This document shows positions 9,709 to 20,384 of a stretch of 60,000 nucleotides of DNA, one piece after another. Origin of the DNA: Neocallimastix lanati (nom. inval.) (Eukaryota > Neocallimastigomycota > Neocallimastigomycetes > Neocallimastigales > Neocallimastigaceae); NCBI GenBank assembly GCA_016946835.1, contig JACVTC010000096.1, forward strand, positions 335,001-395,000, written 5' to 3'. Below the pieces are notes generated by a model, which saw only the letters and a list, made by a program, of their open reading frames with translations, was not told the DNA's origin and did not search any database. A program made the position numbers and the translations under genes. The stretch's first letter is position 1, and each line of letters begins with the position of its first letter.

Positions 9709-10138
9709 TTATTCGTTAACATTGAATTCAAATTTGCTCCTAAATCCAGGAGGAAATGTATTGTAAGCATATTTTGATTTTTCCTTATCTGAAATGGGAA
9801 ACTTTGATTTTTTCATATTTTCAAAAATATTATCTAACTTTGTTAATATTTTTGGAATATCTTTTATAGTTTTTGCTTTTAAATCAGCTATCTTTTTATC
9901 CTAATAAAGCATATATGTTTCACTTTCTCCGTATTCTCCTTTAAGGTACTTTATTATAGAATACGAGGATTTTAATTTTATGACATCCTTTATAATATCA
10001 GAGCCTATAGAATTTAAAATAAAAAGCCTTGCCTTCTTATTTTCTATTTTCGCATTTTCTAATTCATCTGAATTAGAATTTTTTTTCTTCTAGTTCTTTA
10101 AGTACATCTTTATCAATGTAAATATTTAACTTATTAAT
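9709..10138 (-). pseudogene. Remnant of a Ty1/copia-type gag (UBN2-like)
   Basis: On the minus strand, joining two frames, the sequence reads KARLFILNSIGSDIIKDVIK ... YLKGEYGES. This resembles the UBN2 gag domain of Ty1/copia elements (AKxIILNSLxxxI...IWxxLKxxYG) as I know that family. It is broken by a frameshift in an A-run (about 10080) and an in-frame TAG (near 9902). A Lys-rich tail (SDKEKSKYAYNTFPPGFRS) ends with TAA at 9709-9711. No protease, integrase or RT follows. It lies reversed relative to the surrounding LTRs. Confidence 0.55.
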
Positions 10139-10139
10139 G

Positions 10140-10742
10140 TATAATTATATAAAAAGTAAAATATAAATTAGTATATTAAAATTTATTAATATTATAACAT
10201 TAATTATTTAATTATTATTTTTAATTAAAATTTGAATTAATTTATTCGGACTTTAAAGTTTTTTATTCTCTTATTAAAATATAAATTAATTTTATCGGAC
10301 TTTAAGGTTTTTTCTAATTTATTATATTTATAAATTGGTTTTTCCTTAAAGAACTTATCTAGTTTTTTCTTCTAATCTTTTTCTAGATAATTGTTAAGAT
10401 TAGAAAACCTTTTAAATTATTTTATGTAAAATTTTATTATTTAATTTTTCGTATAAATAGCTATTGATTTCTCTAAATTTTTGAGAAATCAAGAGTTATT
10501 ATTATATAACAAATAATAATAAATATATAATAATAATAAATAGAATCTATAACATTATCAATAAGTGTTCTTTTTATTTTGTGTTGTTTATTATATTTGT
10601 TTATAATAAACTCTTCTTTGTCAAGATAAGTTAAAATTTTCTTTATTTTTTCTAATTGTTTTCTTATATTCTCAACTTGATGTTAATATCAGGTTGTAGT
10701 TAATAATTTTGTTATAATAAATATTATAATGAAATTATTACA
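10140..10742 (+). repeat. LTR remnant, family C
   Basis: Shares the architecture of the LTRs at 7386 and 8268: palindrome TTATCTAG (10355-10362) / CTAGATAA (10383-10390), TATAAATA 10452-10459, hairpin 10461-10495, a late hairpin CTCAACTTGAT...ATCAGGTTGTAG, and terminal ATTATTACA ending at 10742. The left end is not resolved; the copia-type remnant abuts it. Confidence 0.55.
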
Positions 10743-10745
10743 TCT

Positions 10746-12483
10746 TGAAACGTTACGTTCAGAAAAATATGAATTTCTTAAATTTAAAAAAAAAATGTCA
10801 CGAATACTAGTGGATTTGAGGTTAAAATTCACTATTAGATCAATTGAAATTTAATTTCGTTATTGACAAAAATTATTTTAATTCGATTTTAATTATAAAA
10901 ATAAATATTAGAAACATTAATTAATTAGAAACCAAAGGGTTTGGACTCTTTTATTAAAGATAAATAAATTTAATTTAACCCTTAAGGATTTAATAAAAAT
11001 AACTTGAAGAAAAACAATGACAACTCAACAAATAATGGAAATATTATATTGATATTCCCGCTAAAATTATATTCATTGGAAAGTTACGGACGAGAACTAC
11101 AAAATATGTTATAATCAACCTTATTGGACGACTAGATAACGAGATATTGGACTTTAAAGATACTCTAAATATAAAAAATAATTTAATTATTTAATTAAGA
11201 CCCTAAATTATTAATTAAGAAATCTATATTAGATAAAATCTCTTAACTTGGAAATTATATTATTAGTTTTTATTATTAATTAAAAATACAGAATTAGTTA
11301 TTAGTAATAGTTTTATAATATTTTAAATAAGTTTATAAGTTTTATATATTTTATTATTATATATTTTTATTCAATTATTTTCTAAAAGATTCTAAGGAAT
11401 TCTTTATCATTCTAAAGATTTCTGAAAGAGAATTTTTAATTAGTTTTAATATTTTATTTTATTTTATATTTTATTATTAAATTAGTTTTAGTATTAAATT
11501 GTTTTATGAATAATTATATAGTTATTATATTAAAAGATTCTTATCAACATTATTTTATTATTATATTTTATATAGTTTATATACATGTATGAATATATTA
11601 AGATTAGAATGTATTATTTAATTATATTATTAATTATTATTTTAGTTTAGTATAAAAAGGATTTGAAATTCCATATTTTGAATTCTTTGAAAGATTATTA
11701 ATCTTTTAACGTATTAACATAAAGTTAATGAATTAATTATAACAATAAATAATTCTTTATATTAATCTTAGTTAATTTTATTATTAAAATATATATTAAA
11801 TAAAGTTCTAATAAAACATAAATCTTAAATATTGAAATCTTAATTATAAAACTCTGTGTGTGTAATTTATTATTTAAATTTAATTAAATTGTTATAATTA
11901 ATAAGAACATCTTGACCTAACCAATTTAACCCAAATTAGGAAAGATATAGCAAGAATCTTACCTAAACACTCAATTTACTTTACAAAAAAAATAAAATAA
12001 CCTAATAAAAAAAATAAAAAAATTTAAATTATTTAAATTTATATTTAATTAACTTATATGAATAAGTAATTAAATAATGATAGTTATTTAACAAACAATT
12101 AAATTATTAAATTTATGTATATTTTTAATTAAAAATTAGTATTTTTATTTATGTAATTAATAAACTAAATAGTTAAATAATTCTAAATTACTAACATTTC
12201 TAAATAATATGTATTTAAAATAAATATTGTTTATATTTTTAAGGTATATTTAATTAAAATATATTAATTCAATTTATACTAACAATTAAATAGTATAAAA
12301 ATTATAAAATAAAAATTAGGAAAATAAGCAAATAGTATAAAAATATTAAATTAAATTTTAAAAACATATATAAATAGAAAAATTTACAAAAATAAATTTT
12401 TAGGGAAAAATAATAGTATTAATAAAATAAAATAAAATAAATAAAATATTATAAAAATAATAAGTATAGAGCATTACGTCCCA
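10746..12483 (+). repeat. Left LTR of element 2, split by an insertion
   Basis: First 50 bp (TGAAACGTTACG...) are at 10746-10795; the remaining 498 bp resume at 11986 and end ...TTACGTCCCA at 12483. Both parts align to the right LTR, including terminal TGGAACG/CGTCCCA inverted ends and a TATAAATA box. Confidence 0.85.
10796..11985 (+). repeat. Solo-LTR-like insertion (1190 bp) inside the left LTR of element 2
   Basis: Runs from TGTCACGAATAC to ATTTACTTTACA (TGT...ACA ends) and sits in a poly-A tract. The flanks are AAAAA on both sides, consistent with a 5-bp duplication but not diagnostic in a homopolymer. Removing it restores a continuous LTR equal in length to the right one. Its first 65 bp or so resemble the LTR starting at 22497. 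No coding sequence seen. Confidence 0.75.
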
Positions 12484-12489
12484 AATTTC

Positions 12490-12506
12490 TGGTGGAGAAT
12501 CCGGGC
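12490..12506 (+). other. Primer binding site of element 2
   Basis: TGGTGGAGAATCCGGGC begins six bases after the left LTR. Its reverse complement, GCCCGGATTCTCCACCA, has the layout of a tRNA 3' end: T-stem half, seven-base acceptor strand, discriminator A, CCA. The tRNA would start GGAGAAT; I cannot name it. Confidence 0.8.
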
Positions 12507-12644
12507 GTATGTTCTATGAAACATTATAAACCATTATAAAAAAAAATAACTTGTTATAAAATATATATATATATATATATAAAAATTTATATAAAAAAAA
12601 AATATATATATATATATTGCTAAAAATAAACTTAACAATACACT

Positions 12645-13637
12645 ATGTTGGATGCTGCTAAAATCAAAAAAAAACTCCCACGCTTAGAAGATTATGGGAA
12701 AAATGTTCTCGAATGGGTGGATGATCTTAAGGAATACCTTCTTCTTTATGATATTACGGAACCAAAGAAGGTATTCATTTGGGTACTTGCTGCTGTAGAA
12801 GATGATGTTAAAGACGCCGTTACAGCATTAGCTATTCGGAGAAATGGAGAAGAACGTTATCCCAAGTTCAGCGAAATTCAGAAAGCGGTAGAAAGCTATC
12901 TAGAAATAACAGAAGGTGATAAATGGGCCATTTTACGAAACTTAATGATTGCAGAAGGTGAGTCATTAAAACAGTTTAACCACCGTTACAAAAAATTATA
13001 TCACAATCTTAATCGGGACTACCAAAAGTTAATTACCGTTAAAGAATACAAGGATTCCATTAGCTCTAGGGTTTTTCCGTGTTCTCAAATATCTATTGCC
13101 AAGGTAGATACTTTACAAGAAACATATGAAATTGCTGAGCTTGCGGAAACTACCGAAAAAGAAATTCAATGAAGAAATGAGGAATTACAACAAAAGAAGA
13201 AAAAGAGCTCAAGAAACGCTACCATGGTTACGCAAAACAGAAGTTATATGACTAGCCACCCTATATACCAGAATTTCATGGATAACGAAGATAATTACCA
13301 ATACAAGGATGAGTTAAGATATATAAAAACCCCTTTTGGTTACAATAGGAATAGTAATCGAAGATATCAACCAAGAAGCTATTATTCTAAGCCAAATCCA
13401 ATTTCGGATAGAAGATTTATGGTCAACCTGAGGACAGACAAGAAACAAATCTATTTTAAAACCATTCCGAATAGAGTAACATTAGATACTAACGATCAAG
13501 AAGCTAAAGATGCGCCTTCCAAGAAATCTAGTACTTTTAGGTGCTTTATATGTAATCAACTTGGTCATAAGTCACCAGAATGTCCCTATACCTTTAAAGA
13601 TCTAGCGGAAATGGAAGAAAAGGGACTTTTAAATTAG
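12645..13637 (+). pseudogene. gag: Gag of element 2 with one internal stop
   Basis: Starts at ATG 12645 (MLDAAKIKKKLPRLEDYG) and would give about 330 residues if the TGA at 13170-13172 were read through. That TGA most simply derives from CGA (Arg) by a C-to-T change. The capsid-like part ends with an AEL...TTEKEIQ helix. The C-terminal part is basic and ends with a zinc knuckle CFICNQLGHKSPEC (C-x2-C-x4-H-x4-C). Unlike element 1, capsid and zinc knuckle are in one frame. The frame ends at TAG 13635-13637, overlapping the U UUA AAU frameshift heptamer. Confidence 0.85.
13628..13634 (+). promoter_or_regulatory. -1 ribosomal frameshift site U UUA AAU (gag to pol)
   Basis: The gag frame reads CTT TTA AAT TAG, so T TTA AAT is in the phase needed for -1 slippage, with the stop as the next codon. 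The -1 frame is then open (KLEDGRRKTSSKQTS...) up to the insertion at 13710 and resumes in the same frame after it. It corresponds to U UUA AAC in element 1. A weak GGAA/TTCC stem-loop lies about 15 nt downstream. Confidence 0.75.
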
Positions 13638-16600
13638 AAGATGGGAGAAGGAAAACTTCCAGTAAACAAACCAGCATACTTGCAGCTAGTCAAGAGCTGA
13701 ATGACCAAGTGTAAAAGAAAACACTAAAATAGATTACAATAACAAAATACAATAAATTTTATTTTATTAAAAAATTTTTTATTAAAATATATTTTATTAA
13801 TATTTAATAGTTACTTGTTAAAAATAACAATTACATCGAGAAAAAATGTGAAAAGTATCTTCTATTTATACTTTTCCTAAATACATTGATAATATATTAT
13901 TTTATTTAAATTACATATATTTTAACATAAAACTATCCTAATGAATTTTATTAAATAATAAATTTATAAACTATAACTAAATTTAGAAAAATATAATTAT
14001 TAATTAAACTAAATACTAAATAATTAAAATTAAGTACATTTATTATCTATTTATTATTTTAATATTATAAGTAAAGTCTTTATTTATTTTCGATTTAAAA
14101 ACAATGTTAAAGGAGTCATGATTAAATTTTGAAACTTAATTTTCACAAAATAAATTATTAATTTATTTTGTTTTAAACTTTAATTAATTCATTTAAATTA
14201 TTTTACAACAATAATTTTCTCAGAATTAAATTTTATAAAAATTATTACATTAAAAATTTATCTTGTGGCTTAAGAATATAATTCAAAATTTTAGTTCATA
14301 TGATTTATTTACTTTGCTTATTATTTTATAAATCAAAGAATAATTTACATTTTTGAATTACACAAGAAAAATTTTTAATTTAAAATGTGATTGGGATAAT
14401 CACATCTTTACACCAAGTCTATACTACAAATGTACATGCCGAAGTCGTTATTCCAGCAATAAAGAAGAACATCCCTAGAAACCAGAGAAATACTCCCTAT
14501 GCTAAACCAAGGTCAATAAATAACTCTGATTTAAAAGAAAATCCAGTGCCTATATCAACCCCTGCTATGGTTTATAATTCACAACCACAACAACAAGAAA
14601 GAACTAAAAATACGAAAGTTAAGAAGAAGGAAAATGTCAACGCTATTACCAACCAACAAGGGGACTTCAAAGATTTAGCCGAGAATAGGGAACCAGTATA
14701 TATGGAAATGAATCCAGGGGAGCCGGAACAAGTAACTAAAACTGCTAATACTTCTCTGTTAGATCAATTAGATTTGTCTTATTTAGCCGAGAAAAGAATA
14801 GAATCCATTAAACGAAGTAATAAAGAGGAGAGGCTGAAAGAATTAAGAGAAGGTAGAATGAATGAAGATAAAGAACAAGACCTGGCTGAAAGGGTGACGA
14901 ATCTAGAACGTCACATTCGCTTGATGGACGGGTTTGAAGAATATCTAATAGAGGACCTTGGGGATAAGGTAGCCGACACTGAAATTGGGACCAAATTAGT
15001 CCATTTATTTGATCTCTTTCCAAAGTTTCGTTCAGCTTTCCAGAAGAAATTAAAGTTAAAGCCACAAACAACTTCAAAAACAATTACCAAGGAAAGTGTG
15101 ATCACTAATGCAGTAAATATAATAAGTGAAAATAAAATCTCAAAAGTTTATGGGCAAATAGAAGGACAAAATGGCGAAATCTTTCTGGACTCTTGTGCTA
15201 GTATTAATATGGTTACTCGTGATGCTTTGAATAAGTATAAAATAAACAAAAAGCCAGTTGGAAACATCACTGAAATGATATTACAAGCATATATCAATAC
15301 TACTATGTCTTCCGATATCTATAAACTAGAGATCTCTATAGGACCAGTAACTTTTAAAGATTATTTTAGAGTTATTGAAAAAGACGATCTATTTGAATTA
15401 TTAATTGGGGTAGATTCACTTAAGAAACATAAATTAATACTAAACTTTAATGATGATACTTTGTATACTACTGATAAAAATAATTTCCCAATAAGACTTG
15501 CACCAAATTATTACGATTTACGTTTAAATGCTGACGAAGAAAATAATGAGACCTCAGAAGAAGTGGAAGAAGTAGATGCAAGTAAACCAGTAAATATAAC
15601 CGTGTCCCTGATTACAGCAAATGAAGAGTCATTGGATAATAAGGAAACTCGTGTTGAGAAAATTATTAATTTAATCCCAAAAGTGGTTAAGGATCCAGTT
15701 ACCAAGCTGTTCGAAGATTTTAAAGACATTTTGGCAATGAAAGCAGACGACTTGAAACCAACCAAACTTCTACCACACAGGATCAGACTCAAACCAGGAA
15801 GCAAGCCAGTCAAACAGCGAGCATACCGTTTATCGAAGATTCAGGCACAAGCGTTAAAGAAAGAGTTAGAGAAATTGATAAACAATGGCCTGATAGAACC
15901 TTCCCACTCTCCTTGGTCCTCTCCAGTAGTATTAGTCTTAAAGAAAAATGGTCAATATAGGATGTGCGTGGACTACCGGAGAGTTAACAGTTTAACAGAA
16001 AAGGATGCGTACGCTCTACCTCTCATTGACGATATCCTTAGTTACATTGGAAGGAATCAGGTTCTATCAACTATTGATCTATTTTCGGGTTACGACCAAG
16101 TGCCAATGTACCCGGAAGATCAAGAGATAACTTGTTTCACAACACTTTATGGAAATTATAACTTTAAGGTCATGCCCTTTGGGTTGTGTAACGCTCCCGC
16201 AACCTTCCAAAGGGAGATGAATAGGATTTTTTTTTAACTTAATTGGTAAGAGTGTTTTTGTTTACATTGACGACTTGGTTGTTTTCTCTCCTTCTTAGCG
16301 AGGTTTTCATCATACCACAAGATAACGGATTGAAGTTGAACTTGGAAAAATGCCATTTCTTTCAAGAAGAAGTGGAATTGTTAGGTCATGTCTTATCTAC
16401 CAAAGGTATACAACCAATTCCTGAAAAGGTGAATGTTATTTATAATTGGCTCCCTCCAAAAGATGTATCAAAACTTCGTTCATTTCTAGGGGCAGTTGGG
16501 TATTATCGAAAGTTTATTAAGGACTTTGCCCAAATTGCCAGTCCACTTTTCAGTTGTTAAAGAAAGATTCAAAATTTGAGTGGACTAAGGAACGACTTAG

Positions 16601-18024
16601 CTCATAAGACTCTCAAAGAAAGATTAATACAGGCCCCTATACTAATACCACCGGATTTCAATAAACCATTCATTATAAGAAGTGATGCATCTCACAATGG
16701 AATTGGAGGCGTCATCATACAAAAGGATGATAATGGAGTTGAGAAACCAATTCATTATGTTAGTAGAGCGCTTCGGAAGGCTGAAACTAACTATAGTGTT
16801 ACCGACTTGGAGGGAACTGCAGCATTATACTGCATAAAGAAATTTAAACATTACATTTTAGGAAATAACTTAGTTACTTCTTTGGTGACCGATCACAAAC
16901 CCCTAGTTGGAATCTGCAATAATACGGAGCCCTCTAATAACCGCCATTTAAAGTGGGTAACAACGTTAAGTGCTCTTCAGGTTAAGGTTCAATTTGAGGA
17001 GGGAAGGAAGAATGTTATTGCCGATGCTCTATCCAGGATGGATACTATGAAAAAAAATAGAAGAATTGGAGAAGAAAGGTAATGAAGTGGTACTCGTCTC
17101 GCAAAATATTGAAGATTTCATCAAGAGTAGAATCGTAGAAATAGAAGGAAAGAAATATTATAAACAAAACGGAAGACTTAGGAAAATAGTTGACAATGAA
17201 GAAGAAAAGTTAAAGTTGATTGAAGCCGCACATGCCATAGGTCACGAAGGCATTTATAAAACATACCATCGGTTGAAACCCAATTATTATTGGAAAGGAA
17301 TGAATAGAGAAATCCAAACCTATATTAGATGCTGCCCAAAATGCCAAATGTATAAACGCCAAAAGCAAAATGAAAATGTAGAAAACTTACCAACCAAGCC
17401 GGGATACCCATTTTCCAGAGTCGGATTGGATCTTGTTAGACCGTTACCAAAGACAAGAGCCGGGAACAAATATATAATAGTCTTAGTGGACTATTTAACT
17501 AAATGGGTGGAAGCTGAACCATTAAAAGAAATTGGTTCAAATGATGTAATAAGATTTCTAAAAAAAGGTATTTGCTTCTTCCCAGTGCTTTGTGGGCCTT
17601 GAGGACATGCAAAAAATGAAAGAACAAAGTTTAGTAGTTTCGAACTATTGTATGGACGCCAAGATCTACAACCACTGGAACTAACATTAAATAAGGAAAG
17701 TAGGAATAAATATGAAAAGGAAGAAGAATATTGGCTCCAGAAATTCATACAACACCACAAGTGGATCAAGGAAGCAGTAGAAAATATCGAGACTGCAAAT
17801 AAACTATGGAGTGACCGCCGTAAACAAATAAGAAGAATGCGTTCGGATTATAAACCAGGGGATCTAGTATTAGTCAAGGTTTTTTCAATAGAAGAAAGTT
17901 AGATCCATACTTTACCGGACCTTTAAAAATAATAAAAAAGGAGTTCAATACTGTTACAGTCTGTGACCCGATATCTGGGGAAATTGCTGAAAGAAATATA
18001 CACTTAAAGAATGTAATTCCCTAA
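13634..18024 (+). pseudogene. pol: Degenerate protease-RT-RNase H-integrase of element 2
   Basis: Protease with LDSC active site (15188-15196) and IGVD; RT with MCVDYRRVNSL and MPFGLCNAPATFQ; catalytic YIDD at 16263-16274; RNase H with SDASHNGIGGV, TDLEGTA, TDHKPL and ADALSR; integrase zinc finger HAIGHEGIY...CCPKCQ and first catalytic Asp (GLDLV). Lesions: the 13710-14362 insertion, TAA at 14381, an extra T in a nine-T run near 16226-16234 that shifts frame before YIDD, a small deletion and stop near 16298, TAA at 16558, a frame change near 17060, and an internal integrase deletion near 17565-17575 removing the second Asp and Glu. Another T-run shift near 17879 precedes the YFTGPLKII tail. 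Ends at TAA 18022-18024. Confidence 0.9.
13710..14362 (+). repeat. Solo-LTR-like insertion (653 bp) in element 2 pol
   Basis: AT-rich block beginning TGTAAAAG and ending AATTACA (TGTAA/TTACA ends), flanked by CAAG at 13706-13709 and 14363-14366. The pol reading frame enters at CAA 13706 and continues at CAA 14363 in the same frame once one CAAG and the insert are removed, which supports these edges. Possible TATA-like TATTTATAC in its first quarter. No coding sequence. Confidence 0.75.
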
Positions 18025-18073
18025 TTTTCAGAATTATAACCAATTAAAAGACTTCAAGGGACGAAGTCTACTC

Positions 18074-18089
18074 TTAAGAGAGGACGTTT
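18074..18089 (+). other. Polypurine tract of element 2
   Basis: TTAAGAGAGGACGTTT directly precedes the TGGAACG start of the right LTR. The purine run AAGAGAGGA is the likely plus-strand primer. Confidence 0.6.
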
Positions 18090-18639
18090 TGGAACGTTAC
18101 GTTCAGAAAAATATGAATTTCTTAAATTTAAAAAAAAAAAAAATAAAAATAAAATAACCTAATAAAAAAAAAAAAATTTAAATTATTTAAATTTATATTT
18201 AATTAGTTTATATGAATAAGTAATTAAATAATGATAGTTATTTAACAAACAATTAAATTATTAAATTAAAGTATATTTTTAATTAAAAATTAGTATTTTT
18301 ATTTATGTAAATAATAAACTATATAGTTAAATAATTCTAAATTACTAACATTTCTAAATAATATGTATTTAAAATAAATATTGTTTATTATTTTTAAGGT
18401 ATATTTAGTTAAAATATATTAATTCAATTTATACTAGCAATTAAATAGTATAAATATTATAAAATAAAAATTAGGAAAATAATCAAATAGTATAAAAATA
18501 TTAAATTAAATTTTAAAAACATATATAAATAGGAAAATTTACAAAAAATAAATTTTTAGGGAAAAATAATAGTATTAATAAAATAAAATAAAATAAATAA
18601 AATATTATAAAAATAATAAGTATAGAGCATTACGTCCCA
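18090..18639 (+). repeat. Right LTR of element 2 (550 bp)
   Basis: Starts TGGAACGTTACG, ends TTACGTCCCA, with TATAAATA at 18524-18531. Near-identical to the interrupted left LTR; small differences show some age since insertion. Confidence 0.9.
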
Positions 18640-18644
18640 TTTCT

Positions 18645-19190
18645 TGGGACGTTACTCACTAAAATAGAATAAATTATTAAAAATATAAGAAAATAAATAA
18701 TTCTTCATTTATTTTATTATAATAGGTATATAAGGTTTAATTAGTATATAAAAATATAATATTAATAAAAATAATTTTAATTAATAGATAACCAATAAGA
18801 ATTAAGATAAATTATAGTATAAAAATAAGTAAAAGATAAAATATTAATAAGGAGGAACTTAATAAGCTAATATCTTTAAAAGAATATAATAGTTAAAATA
18901 GGAATTTTAGTAATATTTAGGAAATAAAGATTATAAAATATTATTCGGGTGAATAAATATTTAGGATATTTGGTTAATATTATTAATAAAATATAAATTT
19001 AAGGATATAATAAAGTTATAATAAAATTATATGTACTTATTTAAAGAACAAAACTTATAAATAAAATAAAGACTTAAAAGTAACACATTATTATTCATTA
19101 AAATTTTATTATTAATTTTGTGTTATAATTTTTTATTTATTTCTATTATTAGAATATATTATTTTATAATTTTACAACTTGCTTTCCTCA
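18645..19190 (+). repeat. LTR-like remnant with TGGGACGTTAC start
   Basis: Starts TGGGACGTTACTC, resembling the element 2 LTR start, five bases after that element ends. Near 19056 TTATAAATAAAATAA is followed by a palindrome TAACACA ... TGTGTTA (about 19081-19126), the TATA-plus-hairpin layout seen in other LTRs here. The right end is uncertain. Confidence 0.4.
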
Positions 19191-19233
19191 AATCAAATAA
19201 AAGGTACAATATATAGAAATATCGTACCATTTT

Positions 19234-20142
19234 TGTTAAGGAATGAATAGATAATGTTAATTTTATTATTTTTCATAAAAATAACTTAACCACTAAAATT
19301 AAATTATTTATTTCCTTACTAACTTTCTTATGTTTTATTAATAACTGCCAAATTATTACTAATATTAAATTTATTATTATTAATATAAATTCTTTATCAA
19401 TATCAATACCTTATTATTAAAAATAATACTATATTATTAATATCAAAAATATTATCAATATCTAGTTTTATTAATATATTTTATTCTATCAATATTTTAT
19501 TATTAAAGAAAATTTTATTTTACAAATATTACTAATACAGATTATTTATTATTAATAAAAATTAATATAATTAATAATGATTTAAAAATATTTTACTTAA
19601 AATCCATGATCCTTGTCATTAAAATTAGTAATATTTCCTTCCAAAATACACCCCATTTATAATAATATTAATAATAGATAATAATCTAAAATACTTTTAT
19701 TTAAAAATAGTATAAAATTAAATAATACTCTATTATTAATTTTTCTGTAAATGTAATAAAATTATTTTTAAAATATATTATCACTACAATTAATAATAAA
19801 TAGTTTAGAATTTAATAATATATAATAATAATTTATTACAATAGAATAGATTATGAATTTATAATTTAAATACAATTCATGTAACTCTAAAATATTCTAT
19901 AGAAATGGCTTGACCATTTCTAACAATAAAAAAAATATAAATAGATGAGAAAATTGTATTTTAAAAATAAAATAATCTTGAAGAAATAATCTTATAAAAA
20001 AAAATAAAATTATCTATAGTTTTAATTAAATAATTTTTATTAAATAAATAAATAAAATATTTTAAAAAGATATTTTTTAATTTTTATTTTTTTTTTAGTG
20101 TTTACTTCTATATTTATTATTAATATGTCCCGAACCTCAACA
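19234..20142 (+). repeat. Diverged copy of the element 1 LTR
   Basis: Starts TGTTAAGGAATGAATAGATA, with an imperfect hairpin (…CCTTACTAAC near 19325), and ends CCCGAACCTCAACA, matching the ends of 6541-7379. It also has a palindrome AGAAATGG/CCATTTCT (19900-19920) just before TATAAATA 19936-19943. No element body is attached. Confidence 0.6.
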
Positions 20143-20148
20143 TTTATT

Positions 20149-20222
20149 TGTAAGAATCTATAATTATTTTGTTAAAAATAATTATATTTTCTTAATTAAG
20201 TTATAATAATATAACTTTAAAA
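20149..20222 (+). repeat. Truncated start of a family A LTR
   Basis: TGTAAGAATCTATAATTATT and the following hairpin repeat the start of the LTR at 7386, then similarity stops at an A-run. As at 7379/7386, it begins six bases after the end of an element 1-type LTR. Confidence 0.5.
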
Positions 20223-20384
20223 AGTGTTCTTAAAAAAAAAAAAGATGAGTAAAGAAAAAAATAAATAAAATATCTTAATAATAATAAGAAATAAAAGTCA
20301 TAAATTTTGTGTTTATTCAATTTGGAATAATTTATCATAGCTAAAATAGTGTCAATAAGTCCAAGGTACAATCACGTACAATTA

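Larger units (their letters stand above)
10746..18639 (+). mobile_element. Defective Ty3/gypsy-type retrotransposon (element 2) with two nested insertions
   Basis: Left LTR (10746-10795 plus 11986-12483, 548 bp) and right LTR (18090-18639, 550 bp) match closely along their length. A primer binding site follows the left LTR and a purine-rich tract precedes the right one. Gag and pol are clearly related to element 1 but carry a nonsense codon, several single-base frameshifts and an integrase deletion. Solo-LTR-like sequences interrupt the left LTR (10796-11985) and the start of pol (13710-14362). The flanking 5-mers (CATCT and TTTCT) do not match well, so the target duplication is decayed or absent. 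Confidence 0.9.

Noticed and set aside
14808-15813. Minus-strand frames opposite element 2 pol
   Set aside because: Antisense of the protease and linker region with no recognisable domain.
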